DNA of 64,000 nt from Gottfriedia acidiceleris (lineage in GTDB: Bacteria > Bacillota > Bacilli > Bacillales > Bacillaceae_G): assembly GCF_002128425.1 (NCBI RefSeq), contig NZ_NESS01000008.1:117063-181062 (forward strand). The letters run 5' to 3'. Of the stretch, positions 56,377-63,535 are shown piece by piece; the stretch's first letter is position 1; every line of letters begins with the position of its first letter. Under the pieces are notes generated by a model. It saw only the letters and a program-made list of their open reading frames with translations. It made no database searches and had not been told where the DNA came from. Position numbers and translations under genes: made by a program.

Positions 56377-56901
56377 ATGCAGAAATATACCTACTCTCCC
56401 CCGAAAATTAAGGATTCAGTTAAATTAATTAATGTGATCGATGAACAGGGGAATGTGAGATTTAAATTCAAAAGAACTTATAAAAATCTTTTAGTAAGAC
56501 TAATAAATTATTGGTGGAGTTTTGATTGGTTCACTCAAGTTGACATTTACTCAAATGATGGAGAACTAGTTTATCAGTGCAAAAAGACAACTAAGTGGGT
56601 TGGACATCCATATTTTCAAGTTTTGAATTTAACAACCAACGAGGTGTTTCAAATAACATATAAAACTTGGCTAAATATTGCGCCTGAATTCCTTATTACA
56701 GGTCAATCCAATGAATTTACTATGAAAAAAGAGGTAATGGATTGGGTAAGGTTCTATTATCAAGGTAAAGAAGTGGCAAGGTGGAAAATGAAAACTTCTG
56801 AATGGTTTAAGACATATTTAGAAATTGAAGAAGACTGTCCTATCCAAGACCCAGAATTTTTCATTTGTCTTTCTCAATGTATTTTTTATGTAGGCGATTA
56901 A
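56377..56901 (+). CDS. Tubby C-terminal-domain-like protein
   Basis: A 174-residue protein rich in tryptophan and beta strands ('YSPPKIKDSVKLINVIDEQGNVRFKFKRTYKNLL', 'VDIYSNDGELVYQCKKTTKWVGHPYFQVLN', 'WVRFYYQGKEVARWKMK'). The pattern fits bacterial tubby C-terminal-like proteins (LURP-one/scramblase-like fold). Activity is unknown. AGGAG lies 7 bases before the ATG. An A-type repeat lies 92 bases after the stop. Confidence 0.6.
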   Translation: MQKYTYSPPKIKDSVKLINVIDEQGNVRFKFKRTYKNLLVRLINYWWSFDWFTQVDIYSNDGELVYQCKKTTKWVGHPYFQVLNLTTNEVFQITYKTWLNIAPEFLITGQSNEFTMKKEVMDWVRFYYQGKEVARWKMKTSEWFKTYLEIEEDCPIQDPEFFICLSQCIFYVGD

Positions 56902-56993
56902 TAATGTAAAGATACAAAGGCTATTTTCTAAACCAATTTGCAATAAAAAAATTTAAACTAATGACATTCATTTTGCAAAGATAAATAATTTTC

Positions 56994-57023
56994 TTATTCA
57001 ACTAACGCATGCTTTAGTTGAAG
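56994..57023 (+). repeat. A-type palindromic repeat, copy 1
   Basis: TTATTCAACTAACGCATGC then TTTAGTTGAAG. CAACTAA pairs with TTAGTTG across ACGCATGCT.. It separates the tubby-like gene from the next small gene. Confidence 0.85.
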
Positions 57024-57052
57024 AAACGAGTATGAACTGGAGTGAAGAAGTT

Positions 57053-57226
57053 ATGGGAAAAATTATTAATGAACTGCAAGATGGTGAAGGTATCACTCGT
57101 GAATACTATATTTTCATTCGTATCCTATCCTTTTTCACTTTAGGTAAGGTTCCCAAGATAGAATCAAAAAAGAAGAAACTAGAGAATCAATTAAAAGAAC
57201 TGAAAAAAAAGAGATACAGAATATAA
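57053..57226 (+). CDS. Small basic protein of unknown function
   Basis: A 57-residue protein with a short hydrophobic stretch (YYIFIRILSFFTLGKV) and a C-terminal lysine-rich coiled-coil-like segment (ESKKKKLENQLKELKKKRY). GGAGTGAAG precedes the ATG at 57053; an in-frame ATG at 57032 overlaps no site. No family is recognised. It is one unit of the cassette-like array. Confidence 0.5.
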   Translation: MGKIINELQDGEGITREYYIFIRILSFFTLGKVPKIESKKKKLENQLKELKKKRYRI

Positions 57227-57317
57227 TCAATTTTTACTTACGGTAATTCTCATTAATTTGGCATTCATTGAGCATGAAATACTACTCATTGAATTAGAAA
57301 CTGAACTTGAAACTAAT

Positions 57318-57388
57318 GCAACTAACGCATGCGATACTTCAATAGAAGATCGCTTTTTCTTATTCAACATAATGGCAGATTAGTTAAA
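57318..57388 (+). repeat. A+B composite repeat, copy 2
   Basis: A CAACTAACGCATGC arm, the hairpin GCGATACTTC/GAAGATCGC with TTTTT (57331-57357), and then a B element with ATGGCAGATTAG. Very similar to the copy at 57961. Confidence 0.85.
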
Positions 57389-57476
57389 CAAGGTGTTTAA
57401 CAATTAGTGTCGAATAAAACCCATAGGTAAAATGGGATTATATGGTAAATTTAAATTAAAAAAGGGAGGAAATAAA

Positions 57477-57944
57477 ATGAAAAAAATACTCACGCTATTA
57501 TTATTTACAATACTGTCTTTAACAGCATGTACAGAAAAAACAGATAATAAGGTTACTGACAATAAGACTACTAACTATAATTATAAGTTTATTGGAGAAA
57601 GTGAACATTGGGAAGCTGAATATATTTATAGAGGAACAGAAACACAAAAAAATGATAAAGATGTAATATCTTATTCTAATAAAGATAATTATGAACTCGT
57701 ATTAAAGTATAAGGGCTCTTTAAAAGAGCTGTCATCTATGAAAAAATTAGAGTATTCCTTCAAGACAAATAGCTCTAGCGAGGAATCAAAGGCGGAATTC
57801 ACTGAACCTCCTAAAGAAAGAGTATTTACTTCCCGAGGGGGTTCCGAAGGTGGAGCAAAAGTAGACAAGGATGAAGCCATACAAGTACACGTAAAATGGA
57901 ATGAATCTGAAGAGTCATTTGAATTGCATAATAAAAAAAAGTAG
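57477..57944 (+). CDS. Small lipoprotein
   Basis: A 155-residue protein with a lipoprotein signal (MKKILTLLLFTILSLTAC, Cys18) followed by a charged domain ('HWEAEYIYRGTE', 'NYELVLKYKGSLKELSSMKKLEYSFKTN', 'QVHVKWNESEESFELHNKKK'). Similar small lipoproteins are common in Bacillus but unassigned. AAAGGGAGG precedes the ATG. A composite repeat begins 16 bases after the stop. Confidence 0.75.
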   Translation: MKKILTLLLFTILSLTACTEKTDNKVTDNKTTNYNYKFIGESEHWEAEYIYRGTETQKNDKDVISYSNKDNYELVLKYKGSLKELSSMKKLEYSFKTNSSSEESKAEFTEPPKERVFTSRGGSEGGAKVDKDEAIQVHVKWNESEESFELHNKKK

Positions 57945-57960
57945 TATGTAAAATATTACC

Positions 57961-58038
57961 TTATTCAACTAACTCATGCGATTCTTCAATAGAAGATCGC
58001 TTTTTCTTATTAAACAAAATGGCAGATTAGTTGAATAA
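57961..58038 (+). repeat. A+B composite repeat, copy 3 (best preserved long form)
   Basis: The 78-base element begins TTATTCAACTAA and ends with the exact complement TTAGTTGAATAA. Inside are the hairpin GCGATTCTTC/GAAGATCGC (57978-58000), TTTTT, and a B element (CTTATTAAACAAAATGGCAG). The outer ends ATTCAAC and GTTGAAT fit the integron attC end pattern RYYYAAC/GTTRRRY. Confidence 0.88.
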
Positions 58039-58156
58039 GAAATGGATTTTTTTCCCAATAAATAATCGATAAATAAGTGATAAAATTAGTTAGTAAGTAA
58101 AGGGGAAGTATGGAATATGAAAGATATTTTTAAATCAATAATAAAGTAGGGATATA

Positions 58157-58366
58157 GTGGAAAATGAAAAATACATAAAAGACACACCAACGTTACTTTT
58201 ATTTGGACTTATTTTCCTTATTATTTTTGGACTATGGTTAATAAAAAGAATAAGATCATACGATTTTAAAAATAAAAGTACAATATTATTTTTGTGGGAA
58301 AACTCAGATGCGATAGGTGGAGTCTTGGTTGGCATAGGTTTACTAATTATAGTCATTTTTTTCTAG
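58157..58366 (+). CDS. Small two-helix membrane protein
   Basis: A 69-residue protein with two hydrophobic helices (about 13-30 and 51-69) joined by a basic loop (KRIRSYDFKNKS). The GTG start follows GTAGGG by 6 bases. No family is recognised. A repeat with terminator follows 50 bases after the stop. Confidence 0.55.
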   Translation: MENEKYIKDTPTLLLFGLIFLIIFGLWLIKRIRSYDFKNKSTILFLWENSDAIGGVLVGIGLLIIVIFF

Positions 58367-58415
58367 TGAGTATGAAAAATAACATTAAAAAATTTTAGAA
58401 ATATTCATTTTCCTT

Positions 58416-58475
58416 TACAACTAACGCAGTGCTTTAGTTTAAGAAAATCATAGTCGCAATTGCGGCTATTTTTAG
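58416..58475 (+). repeat. A-type repeat plus terminator hairpin, copy 4
   Basis: TACAACTAACGCAGTGC..TTAGTTTAAG is followed by the hairpin ATAGTCGC/GCGGCTAT (58450-58469) and TTTTT. Confidence 0.85.
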
Positions 58476-58565
58476 TTTTATAAGATATGTTAGTGAAATT
58501 TGAAGGTAATATTTTTTTTGAATTGAAATATATAAATGGTTACTATCTTTTAGTGAGGTGGTTTT

Positions 58566-59411
58566 ATGTGGGAAAAAATGTTATTGAATACAAGAAGAGG
58601 AAATTTTGAAGTATTTATAAAAGGCTCTGGTCAACCGCTTTGTATAACGCATTTATATAGTGAATTTAATGAATTAGGATATTATTTTGCAGATGAATTT
58701 ACCGATGATTTTAAAGTTTATTTGATCAATTTAAGAAATGCGGGAAACTCAAGTATAGCTTTGAGAGATGAAGAATTAAGCATGAAAGAATCTTGCAAGG
58801 ATTTAGAGGCAATAAGAATGGCATTAAAATTAGAGAAGTGGTGCTTTGCTGGGCATTCCACGGGAGGGATGCTAGGCTTATACTATTCGATTTTGTTTCA
58901 AGATTCAATAATCAAATTAATGGTTGGAGGAGCTTCAGCTTCTAACAAATATATGGAACAGGAGGGAAGTATGTATAGTCCTAAGAGTTCATTAAATAGC
59001 AAATTAAAAGAGATATTTACTGTTTTAAAATCAACCACTTCATCTATTGAAGAAAGAAGAAATGCAAATATAGAATGGACAAACTTATCACTCTATAAGT
59101 CTGAAAAACGAAGTGAATATTTTAAAAAGCCAAGTAGTGGAAAAGTTGTTCAGAGTAGATTAGATTATTATTCATTTAAAGAACTTCCAAAATATGATCT
59201 AACTAATAAACTAAGTATTATTAAAATACCATCAATTGTTTATTGTGGAAGATATGACGCACAATGCCCATTGTTTTTCTCAGAAGAGATTAACGAGCGA
59301 TTATCTAATTCACAATTATACATTTTTGAGAATAGTAATCATGTACCGTATATAGAAGAAGTTGATAAATTTCATGAAATGGTATTAGATTTTAAATCAC
59401 TTGATAAATGA
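58566..59411 (+). CDS. Alpha/beta hydrolase
   Basis: A 281-residue alpha/beta-hydrolase-fold protein. The nucleophile Ser98 is in 'FAGHSTGGM', the acid is probably the Asp in 'YCGRYDAQCP' and the His is in 'NSNHVPYIEE' near the C-terminus, giving a complete triad. It may be an esterase or peptidase of the proline-iminopeptidase group; the substrate is unknown. GAGGTGG precedes the ATG. The repeat core begins only a few bases after the stop codon. Confidence 0.85.
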   Translation: MWEKMLLNTRRGNFEVFIKGSGQPLCITHLYSEFNELGYYFADEFTDDFKVYLINLRNAGNSSIALRDEELSMKESCKDLEAIRMALKLEKWCFAGHSTGGMLGLYYSILFQDSIIKLMVGGASASNKYMEQEGSMYSPKSSLNSKLKEIFTVLKSTTSSIEERRNANIEWTNLSLYKSEKRSEYFKKPSSGKVVQSRLDYYSFKELPKYDLTNKLSIIKIPSIVYCGRYDAQCPLFFSEEINERLSNSQLYIFENSNHVPYIEEVDKFHEMVLDFKSLDK

Positions 59412-59413
59412 CC

Positions 59414-59477
59414 TTATACAACTAACGCAATGCGATAGTTCAATAACACGATCGGCAGCATTGCCGGTCTTTTTTTT
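59414..59477 (+). repeat. A-type repeat plus terminator hairpin, copy 5
   Basis: TTATACAACTAACGCAATGC..GATAGTTCAATA, then hairpin GATCGGCA/TGCCGGTC (59450-59469) and T8. It starts 2 bases after the hydrolase stop. Confidence 0.88.
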
Positions 59478-59639
59478 GCTAACTAGCAGTATAGTTACAA
59501 AAGGAAGGATGTTAAATCAATATTTTGTTGAATATTACAAGTATTGCGACTATGATAAAAGAAGAGATGTAATGAAAGGGGAATTAAGATTCTACATGTG
59601 GACAATCCTTTAATGATTAATTTAGTAAATAAATAGAAT

Positions 59640-59820
59640 TGTACTTGCCTGGTAGCAGGGGGAAGTCTGTCTATTTATTTAAATAATCATACAAGGGATG
59701 CATGGTGTGGCGTTTTAAACCCAATTACTAAGCAGATACCTTTGTGTATCTGTTTTTTTTTGAGGAAAATACATCTCTAAAATAGAAAAATCATTGCATC
59801 CCTATATAAGGGGGAGAAAA
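59640..59820 (+). promoter_or_regulatory. Possible regulatory leader of the SDR gene
   Basis: A terminator-like hairpin CAGATAC/GTATCTG (59733-59752) with T9 stands 62 bases before the gene. Upstream AGGGATGCA (59694-59702) is an exact complement of TGCATCCCT (59795-59803), and the same CCCT can instead pair with AGGG of the Shine-Dalgarno sequence (59809-59814). This allows two exclusive folds. No known riboswitch class was recognised. A short frame at 59509-59613 (34 codons) is too weak to call. Confidence 0.45.
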
Positions 59821-59822
59821 TA

Positions 59823-60578
59823 ATGACAAATACAAAAAGAATAATCGCATTAATTACAGGTGTAAGCAGCGAAAGAGATATGGGAACAGCTATTTGTCGC
59901 AAATTAGCTTCGAAAGGAATCGATATTTTCTTTACGCATTGGCAATCTGAAGTTGGTTGGGCGGATAAATTTCAAAAAGAGCTTTTAGAAGTGGGTGTTC
60001 GATGTGAAAGTTTAAGTGTTGATTTGTCACATGCAAATGCAGCAAATATATTACTAGATGCTACTTCAACTAATTTGGGCTTTCCATCGATTTTAGTTAA
60101 TAATGCAGCGCATTCTACCAGCGATGGTTATTTGAAATTAAATGCAAAAACTCTTGATGATCATTATGCTGTAAATATGCGATCGACCTTCTTACTCTGT
60201 ACGGAGTATGCTCGTCGTTTTGAAAAATTAAAAATGAATATGGGAAGAATTATAAATATGACATCCGGACAAGAATTAGGTCCAATGCCAAATGAATTGG
60301 CTTATGTGGCAACAAAAGGCGCAATTTCAGCTTTTACTAAATCCTTATCAGTAGAAGTTGCACGTTTAGGTGTTACAGTTAATGCTGTAAACCCAGGTCC
60401 AACGGATTCAACTTGGATGACGGAAGAAATAAGAAGGCACTTATTACCTAAATTTTTACTAGGACGAATTGGAATGCCTGAAGATGCAGCACGATTGGTG
60501 GCGTTTCTAGCTAGTGATGATGCTGAATGGATAACCGGCCAAGTGATTCATTCAGAAGGCGGATTTTATAGAGGTTAA
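59823..60578 (+). CDS. SDR-family oxidoreductase
   Basis: A 251-residue short-chain dehydrogenase. The cofactor loop is the less common 'TGVSSERDMGTA', followed by 'NNAA', the catalytic Ser in 'NMTSGQ' and Tyr-x-x-x-Lys in 'YVATKGAIS'; 'VNAVNPGPTDSTWM' and a C-terminal 'GQVIHSEGG' complete the 3-oxoacyl-reductase-like pattern. The substrate is unknown. AAGGGGGAG precedes the ATG and may be masked in the leader RNA. A repeat follows 18 bases after the stop. Confidence 0.87.
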   Translation: MTNTKRIIALITGVSSERDMGTAICRKLASKGIDIFFTHWQSEVGWADKFQKELLEVGVRCESLSVDLSHANAANILLDATSTNLGFPSILVNNAAHSTSDGYLKLNAKTLDDHYAVNMRSTFLLCTEYARRFEKLKMNMGRIINMTSGQELGPMPNELAYVATKGAISAFTKSLSVEVARLGVTVNAVNPGPTDSTWMTEEIRRHLLPKFLLGRIGMPEDAARLVAFLASDDAEWITGQVIHSEGGFYRG

Positions 60579-60596
60579 TAAATTGTTTTTTTTAAA

Positions 60597-60650
60597 TGAC
60601 AACTGCATATTTTAGTTGAACAGCATGAGTTACAGTTGTGGCTCTTTTCT
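60597..60650 (+). repeat. A-type repeat plus terminator hairpin, copy 6 (diverged)
   Basis: GACAACTGCATATTTTAGTTGAA retains the outer arms CAACT/AGTTG, then hairpin GAGTTACA/TGTGGCTC (60627-60644) and TTTT. Confidence 0.75.
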
Positions 60651-60668
60651 ATTAGGAGGAATATTTAG

Positions 60669-61424
60669 ATGCCGAACCATGAAAATGAAGAAATGCTAGC
60701 AGGAGGGAACGTCTCTAACGTTTATCGTTCGGGAGATACTGTGCGACGTGAATTAAAGCCAGAGAGTCCCAAGATTCATAATCTATTAAAGCATTTAGAG
60801 AACAAAGGTTTCAGTTATGCACCTAAATTTTTAGGTATTGATGAAAAAGGTAGAGAAATATTATCATTCATTGAAGGAGAAGCTGGCAATTATCCTTTAA
60901 AAGAATACATGTGGTCTGATAGTGTTTTAATAGAAATAGCGAAAATGCTCCGTCTTTATCACGATTCCGTGAGTGACTTTTCATTTGATCATAGCTGGCA
61001 ACCGTTAGATAATACTCCGCAACCTTTTGAGGTTTTATGTCATAATGATTTTGCACCATACAACACCATTTTTAATGATGAAAAACCAGTAGGAATTATT
61101 GATTTTGATGTTGCTGCTCCTGGTCCAAGACTTTGGGACATAGCTTATATTCTTTACACTTGGGTTCCTTTGAGTAGATTTTCTGTGTTGCCTACTGACA
61201 GTACAAAACAAAGAGTTAGATTGTTTTTTGATTCCTATGGTCTGGAAATAACAGAAGATTGGTTGAACATGGTTTTACTGAGATTAGAAGGATTATGTAA
61301 ATACATGAAAAGAAAAGCGAGTGAAGGTGACGTTACTTTTCAAAAAATGATAGATGAAGGACATCTTGAACACTATCAAAAAGATATTGAATTTATTCAG
61401 GAACATGGAAAAGAGTGGATTTAA
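60669..61424 (+). CDS. Aminoglycoside phosphotransferase-family kinase
   Basis: A 251-residue kinase-fold protein. 'GGNVSNVYRSGDTVRRELKP' forms the nucleotide loop, and 'VLCHNDFAPYNTIFNDEKPVGIIDFDVAAPGPRLWDIAY' contains the catalytic Asp (HND) and metal-binding Asp (DFD) of APH/choline kinases. Such enzymes phosphorylate aminoglycosides or other alcohols; resistance cannot be inferred from sequence. AGGAGGA lies 7 bases before the ATG. A repeat begins 10 bases after the stop. Confidence 0.85.
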   Translation: MPNHENEEMLAGGNVSNVYRSGDTVRRELKPESPKIHNLLKHLENKGFSYAPKFLGIDEKGREILSFIEGEAGNYPLKEYMWSDSVLIEIAKMLRLYHDSVSDFSFDHSWQPLDNTPQPFEVLCHNDFAPYNTIFNDEKPVGIIDFDVAAPGPRLWDIAYILYTWVPLSRFSVLPTDSTKQRVRLFFDSYGLEITEDWLNMVLLRLEGLCKYMKRKASEGDVTFQKMIDEGHLEHYQKDIEFIQEHGKEWI

Positions 61425-61434
61425 AGATAAGTTC

Positions 61435-61487
61435 TTGTTGAACTAACGCATGCTTTAGTTGTATAAGATTGTGCAAAGAATCTTTTT
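61435..61487 (+). repeat. A-type repeat plus terminator hairpin, copy 7
   Basis: TTGTTGAACTAACGCATGC..TTTAGTTGTATAA, then AGATT/AATCT (61466-61482) and TTTTT. Confidence 0.85.
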
Positions 61488-61502
61488 AATTAGGAGGATT
61501 TA

Positions 61503-61822
61503 ATGAAAAAATTACAACCTCTTCGGATTCAATCTGGGTGGAAGGTTACCTTTAACTCTTTCGTGGAATTGGATCCACAAGAATTAATTGATGACGATGA
61601 TGAAAAATGGTGGGAATTTAATGAGATTTATTGCAACTTGAAAACAATGATAAGAATCTTATTTTAGATTTAGGTTGGTATGGGGAGCGCAATTTGAATT
61701 CTGGATTTTTTAAAATAAACCTAATACAGAATCTTAACTGGGATAAGCCTTTAGTAGAATTTATCTCAAAGGAAAAAAATGAAATTATAGATAAAATTGA
61801 AGAGTGTATGAATTCTTATTGA
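61503..61822 (+). pseudogene. Small array gene with a frameshift
   Basis: The ATG at 61503 has AGGAGG 7 bases upstream and encodes 'MKKLQPLRIQSGWKVTFNSF..KWWEFNE', but the frame ends at 61667. From about 61625 the +2 frame continues as 'DLLQLENNDKNLILDLGWYGERN..' to TGA at 61820-61822. Loss of one base near 61620-61625 joins them into an about 106-residue protein resembling small Bacillus hypothetical proteins of this kind. The final TGA lies inside the following repeat. Confidence 0.65.
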
Positions 61823-61846
61823 ACTAACGCATGCATTAGTTGATTA
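61816..61846 (+). repeat. A-type repeat, copy 8
   Basis: TTATTGAACTAACGCATGC..ATTAGTTGATTA. The TGA within TTATTGAAC is the stop codon of the preceding gene. Confidence 0.85.
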
Positions 61847-61879
61847 GAAGATTTATAAAATATATGAAAAGTGGTATTA

Positions 61880-62278
61880 ATGATGATAACTGAAATGGAT
61901 ATTACGTGTCATTTATACGGTGATAATTTTTCGCCTAATAAAGTAGAACAATTAACTGGGCTTACTCTAATGAATAAGATTGAAGTTGGGGACATAAGAA
62001 CAAAAGGAGTATACAAAGATAAAGCTTCTCCTTATGGTGATTGTGTATTATATCCACCTGAAAAACACAAACAAACAGACGATTACGGATTACTATGGCT
62101 TGCGGAGAATCTGTCCAAACATCTTGAATTAATTAAAAATTGCGGAGCAGAGAACATCGATTTGGTAATAGGCGTGTTTTATGATGGGCAGTGTAATTTT
62201 GTTTTAGATCCAAAGGCTATTAATATTATTGGAGGATTAGGGATTCCTTTACAAATAAGTTGTTACGATAGTTATTGA
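61880..62278 (+). CDS. DUF4279-like protein
   Basis: A 132-residue protein ('DITCHLYGDNFSPNKVEQLTGLTLMNKIEVGDIRTKGVYKD', 'GLLWLAENLSKHLELIKNCGAENIDLVIGVFYDGQCNFVLDPK'). The order (a strand with FSP.. and KVEQLTGL, then a GD-containing loop and a C-terminal 'GIPLQISCY') fits DUF4279. Some members act as immunity proteins, but no toxin is seen here. The start is uncertain (ATG 61880 or 61883, GTG 61871). It ends in TAT-TGA supplied by the repeat. Confidence 0.6.
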   Translation: MMITEMDITCHLYGDNFSPNKVEQLTGLTLMNKIEVGDIRTKGVYKDKASPYGDCVLYPPEKHKQTDDYGLLWLAENLSKHLELIKNCGAENIDLVIGVFYDGQCNFVLDPKAINIIGGLGIPLQISCYDSY

Positions 62279-62302
62279 ACTAACGCATACCTTAGTTAGA
62301 TA
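62272..62302 (+). repeat. A-type repeat, copy 9
   Basis: TTATTGAACTAACGCATACC..TTAGTTAGATA. The TGA in TTATTGAAC is again the stop codon of the preceding gene. Confidence 0.85.
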
Positions 62303-62336
62303 GCAAGTCCACATTTACAGATAAGAGGATAAAAGA

Positions 62337-62588
62337 ATGAGTAAATTATCTATAAAAATAGTAATTGAAAACAAAGAATATATTCTTGAAGAAGATAAAG
62401 AGTACATATTCGAATTTAAACCTGGTTATGAATTAGGAAATTCAAATAATCCATTTACAAAGGTTATAATGATGAATATAGCATTTGAAGGTGCCAATGG
62501 AGAACAATGTTTTTTTGTTTTTCACGAAGAAACAAATGAGGATTATCTAATTGGAAATGATGAACTATTATCAATCACATATATTTAA
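62337..62588 (+). CDS. Small protein of unknown function
   Basis: An 83-residue acidic beta-rich protein ('KLSIKIVIENKEYILEEDKEYIFEFKPG', 'QCFFVFHEETNEDYLIGNDELLSITYI'). I do not recognise a family. AGAGGA lies before the ATG. It is one unit of the array, with a repeat 6 bases after the stop. Confidence 0.6.
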   Translation: MSKLSIKIVIENKEYILEEDKEYIFEFKPGYELGNSNNPFTKVIMMNIAFEGANGEQCFFVFHEETNEDYLIGNDELLSITYI

Positions 62589-62594
62589 ACCACT

Positions 62595-62622
62595 ATGCAA
62601 CTAACTGATGCGTTAGTTAAAC
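62595..62622 (+). repeat. A-type repeat, copy 10
   Basis: ATGCAACTAACTGATGCG followed by TTAGTTAAACA; AACTAAC pairs with GTTAGTT. Confidence 0.85.
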
Positions 62623-62678
62623 AAAACTAATGAGCTGAATGATCAGAACAAACTCACCAGAGGAGGGAGAAAAATATT

Positions 62679-62858
62679 ATGATATTGAAAAATATAATTA
62701 TTTCTGCAATTATTTCTGTAATTGTTTCAGTCGTTCTTTTATCAATTTTCCGTGCTAGAGGTTTTTATATCCAAATGGACAATCTAAAAGGGTTTGTTCT
62801 ATATTTTGTCATTTTCATTATTAGTCTTCTTTTTATGAAAAAAAGGTCTGCTCAATAG
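62679..62858 (+). CDS. Small two-helix membrane protein
   Basis: A 59-residue protein with helices at about 5-23 and 38-53 separated by 'RARGFYIQMDNLKG', ending KKRSAQ. AGGAGGG lies 11 bases before the ATG. No family is recognised. It is flanked by repeat copies 10 and 11. Confidence 0.65.
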   Translation: MILKNIIISAIISVIVSVVLLSIFRARGFYIQMDNLKGFVLYFVIFIISLLFMKKRSAQ

Positions 62859-62868
62859 AGTACATTCC

Positions 62869-62928
62869 TTATGCAACTATTGCATGCATTAGTTGAAGAT
62901 TAAGAGTTACTTAGGTGACTCTTTTTTG
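62869..62928 (+). repeat. A-type repeat plus terminator hairpin, copy 11
   Basis: TTATGCAACTATTGCATGC..ATTAGTTGAAG, then hairpin AGAGTTAC/GTGACTCT (62903-62922) and T6. Starts 10 bases after the stop. Confidence 0.87.
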
Positions 62929-63007
62929 TTTAACTAAGGAAATCAATTTTATTTATAGAAGAGTTAATCTTATATGTGCTATATTCATTGAGTTAAGGAG
63001 GGATATA

Positions 63008-63517
63008 ATGTACAACTTTTTTCAACTACATACTGAAAACTTTGATGAATGCAGGGAAACTATAAAAAATATTTTCTGGATGTACCAAGATATGATTAGA
63101 AGCTATGGAGGATTTGGGCATAATATTGATTTTGAAACAGTTAATTATGAAAAATTCATATTAGTTGAGATAATCGACGAAGGAATGAATGGTTTTAATG
63201 AAGAAGTTGAAATGTTAAGACAAGGTTCTTTAGTAGCCTTATGTTGTGAAGTCCAAGATATGCTTGATGAAATGCGAAGAGATGACAGGGTATACAACTT
63301 TATTAAAGAATTAACTACAATTCCTGAAATTAAAAAAATGCCATTTGAAAATGATGTATTAACCTCTATGTTGTTGGCATTAGAAGAAAAACCTGGTGAT
63401 TATTGGGAAACTTTAGAATTTGGAAAACTTTTTTCAAAAAATCTAGAAAATGTTTATAAAAAATTTGTAATTAATTATTTTAAGCGTTTGTTAGTAGAAA
63501 GTGAAAGTCGGTTCTGA
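63008..63517 (+). CDS. Unknown protein of the cassette-like array
   Basis: A 169-residue, helix-rich acidic protein ('MYNFFQLHTENFDECRETIKNIFWMYQDMIRSYGG', 'LVALCCEVQDMLDEMRRDD', 'FSKNLENVYKKFVINYFKRLL'). I do not recognise a family. AGGAGGGA is 5-6 bases before the ATG at 63008; the frame extends to 62915 without a site. A repeat follows 19 bases after the stop. Confidence 0.65.
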   Translation: MYNFFQLHTENFDECRETIKNIFWMYQDMIRSYGGFGHNIDFETVNYEKFILVEIIDEGMNGFNEEVEMLRQGSLVALCCEVQDMLDEMRRDDRVYNFIKELTTIPEIKKMPFENDVLTSMLLALEEKPGDYWETLEFGKLFSKNLENVYKKFVINYFKRLLVESESRF

Positions 63518-63535
63518 ATACAAAATATTTTAATT

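Noticed and set aside
58117..58149. 10-codon frame (MKDIFKSIIK) before the small membrane protein at 58157
   Set aside because: It could be a leader peptide, but nothing beyond a purine-rich upstream stretch supports it.
59401..59613. 70-codon frame and the inner 34-codon frame at 59509
   Set aside because: The long frame begins in the hydrolase gene and runs through the repeat and terminator; the short one has its purine-rich motif directly against the ATG and no recognisable product.
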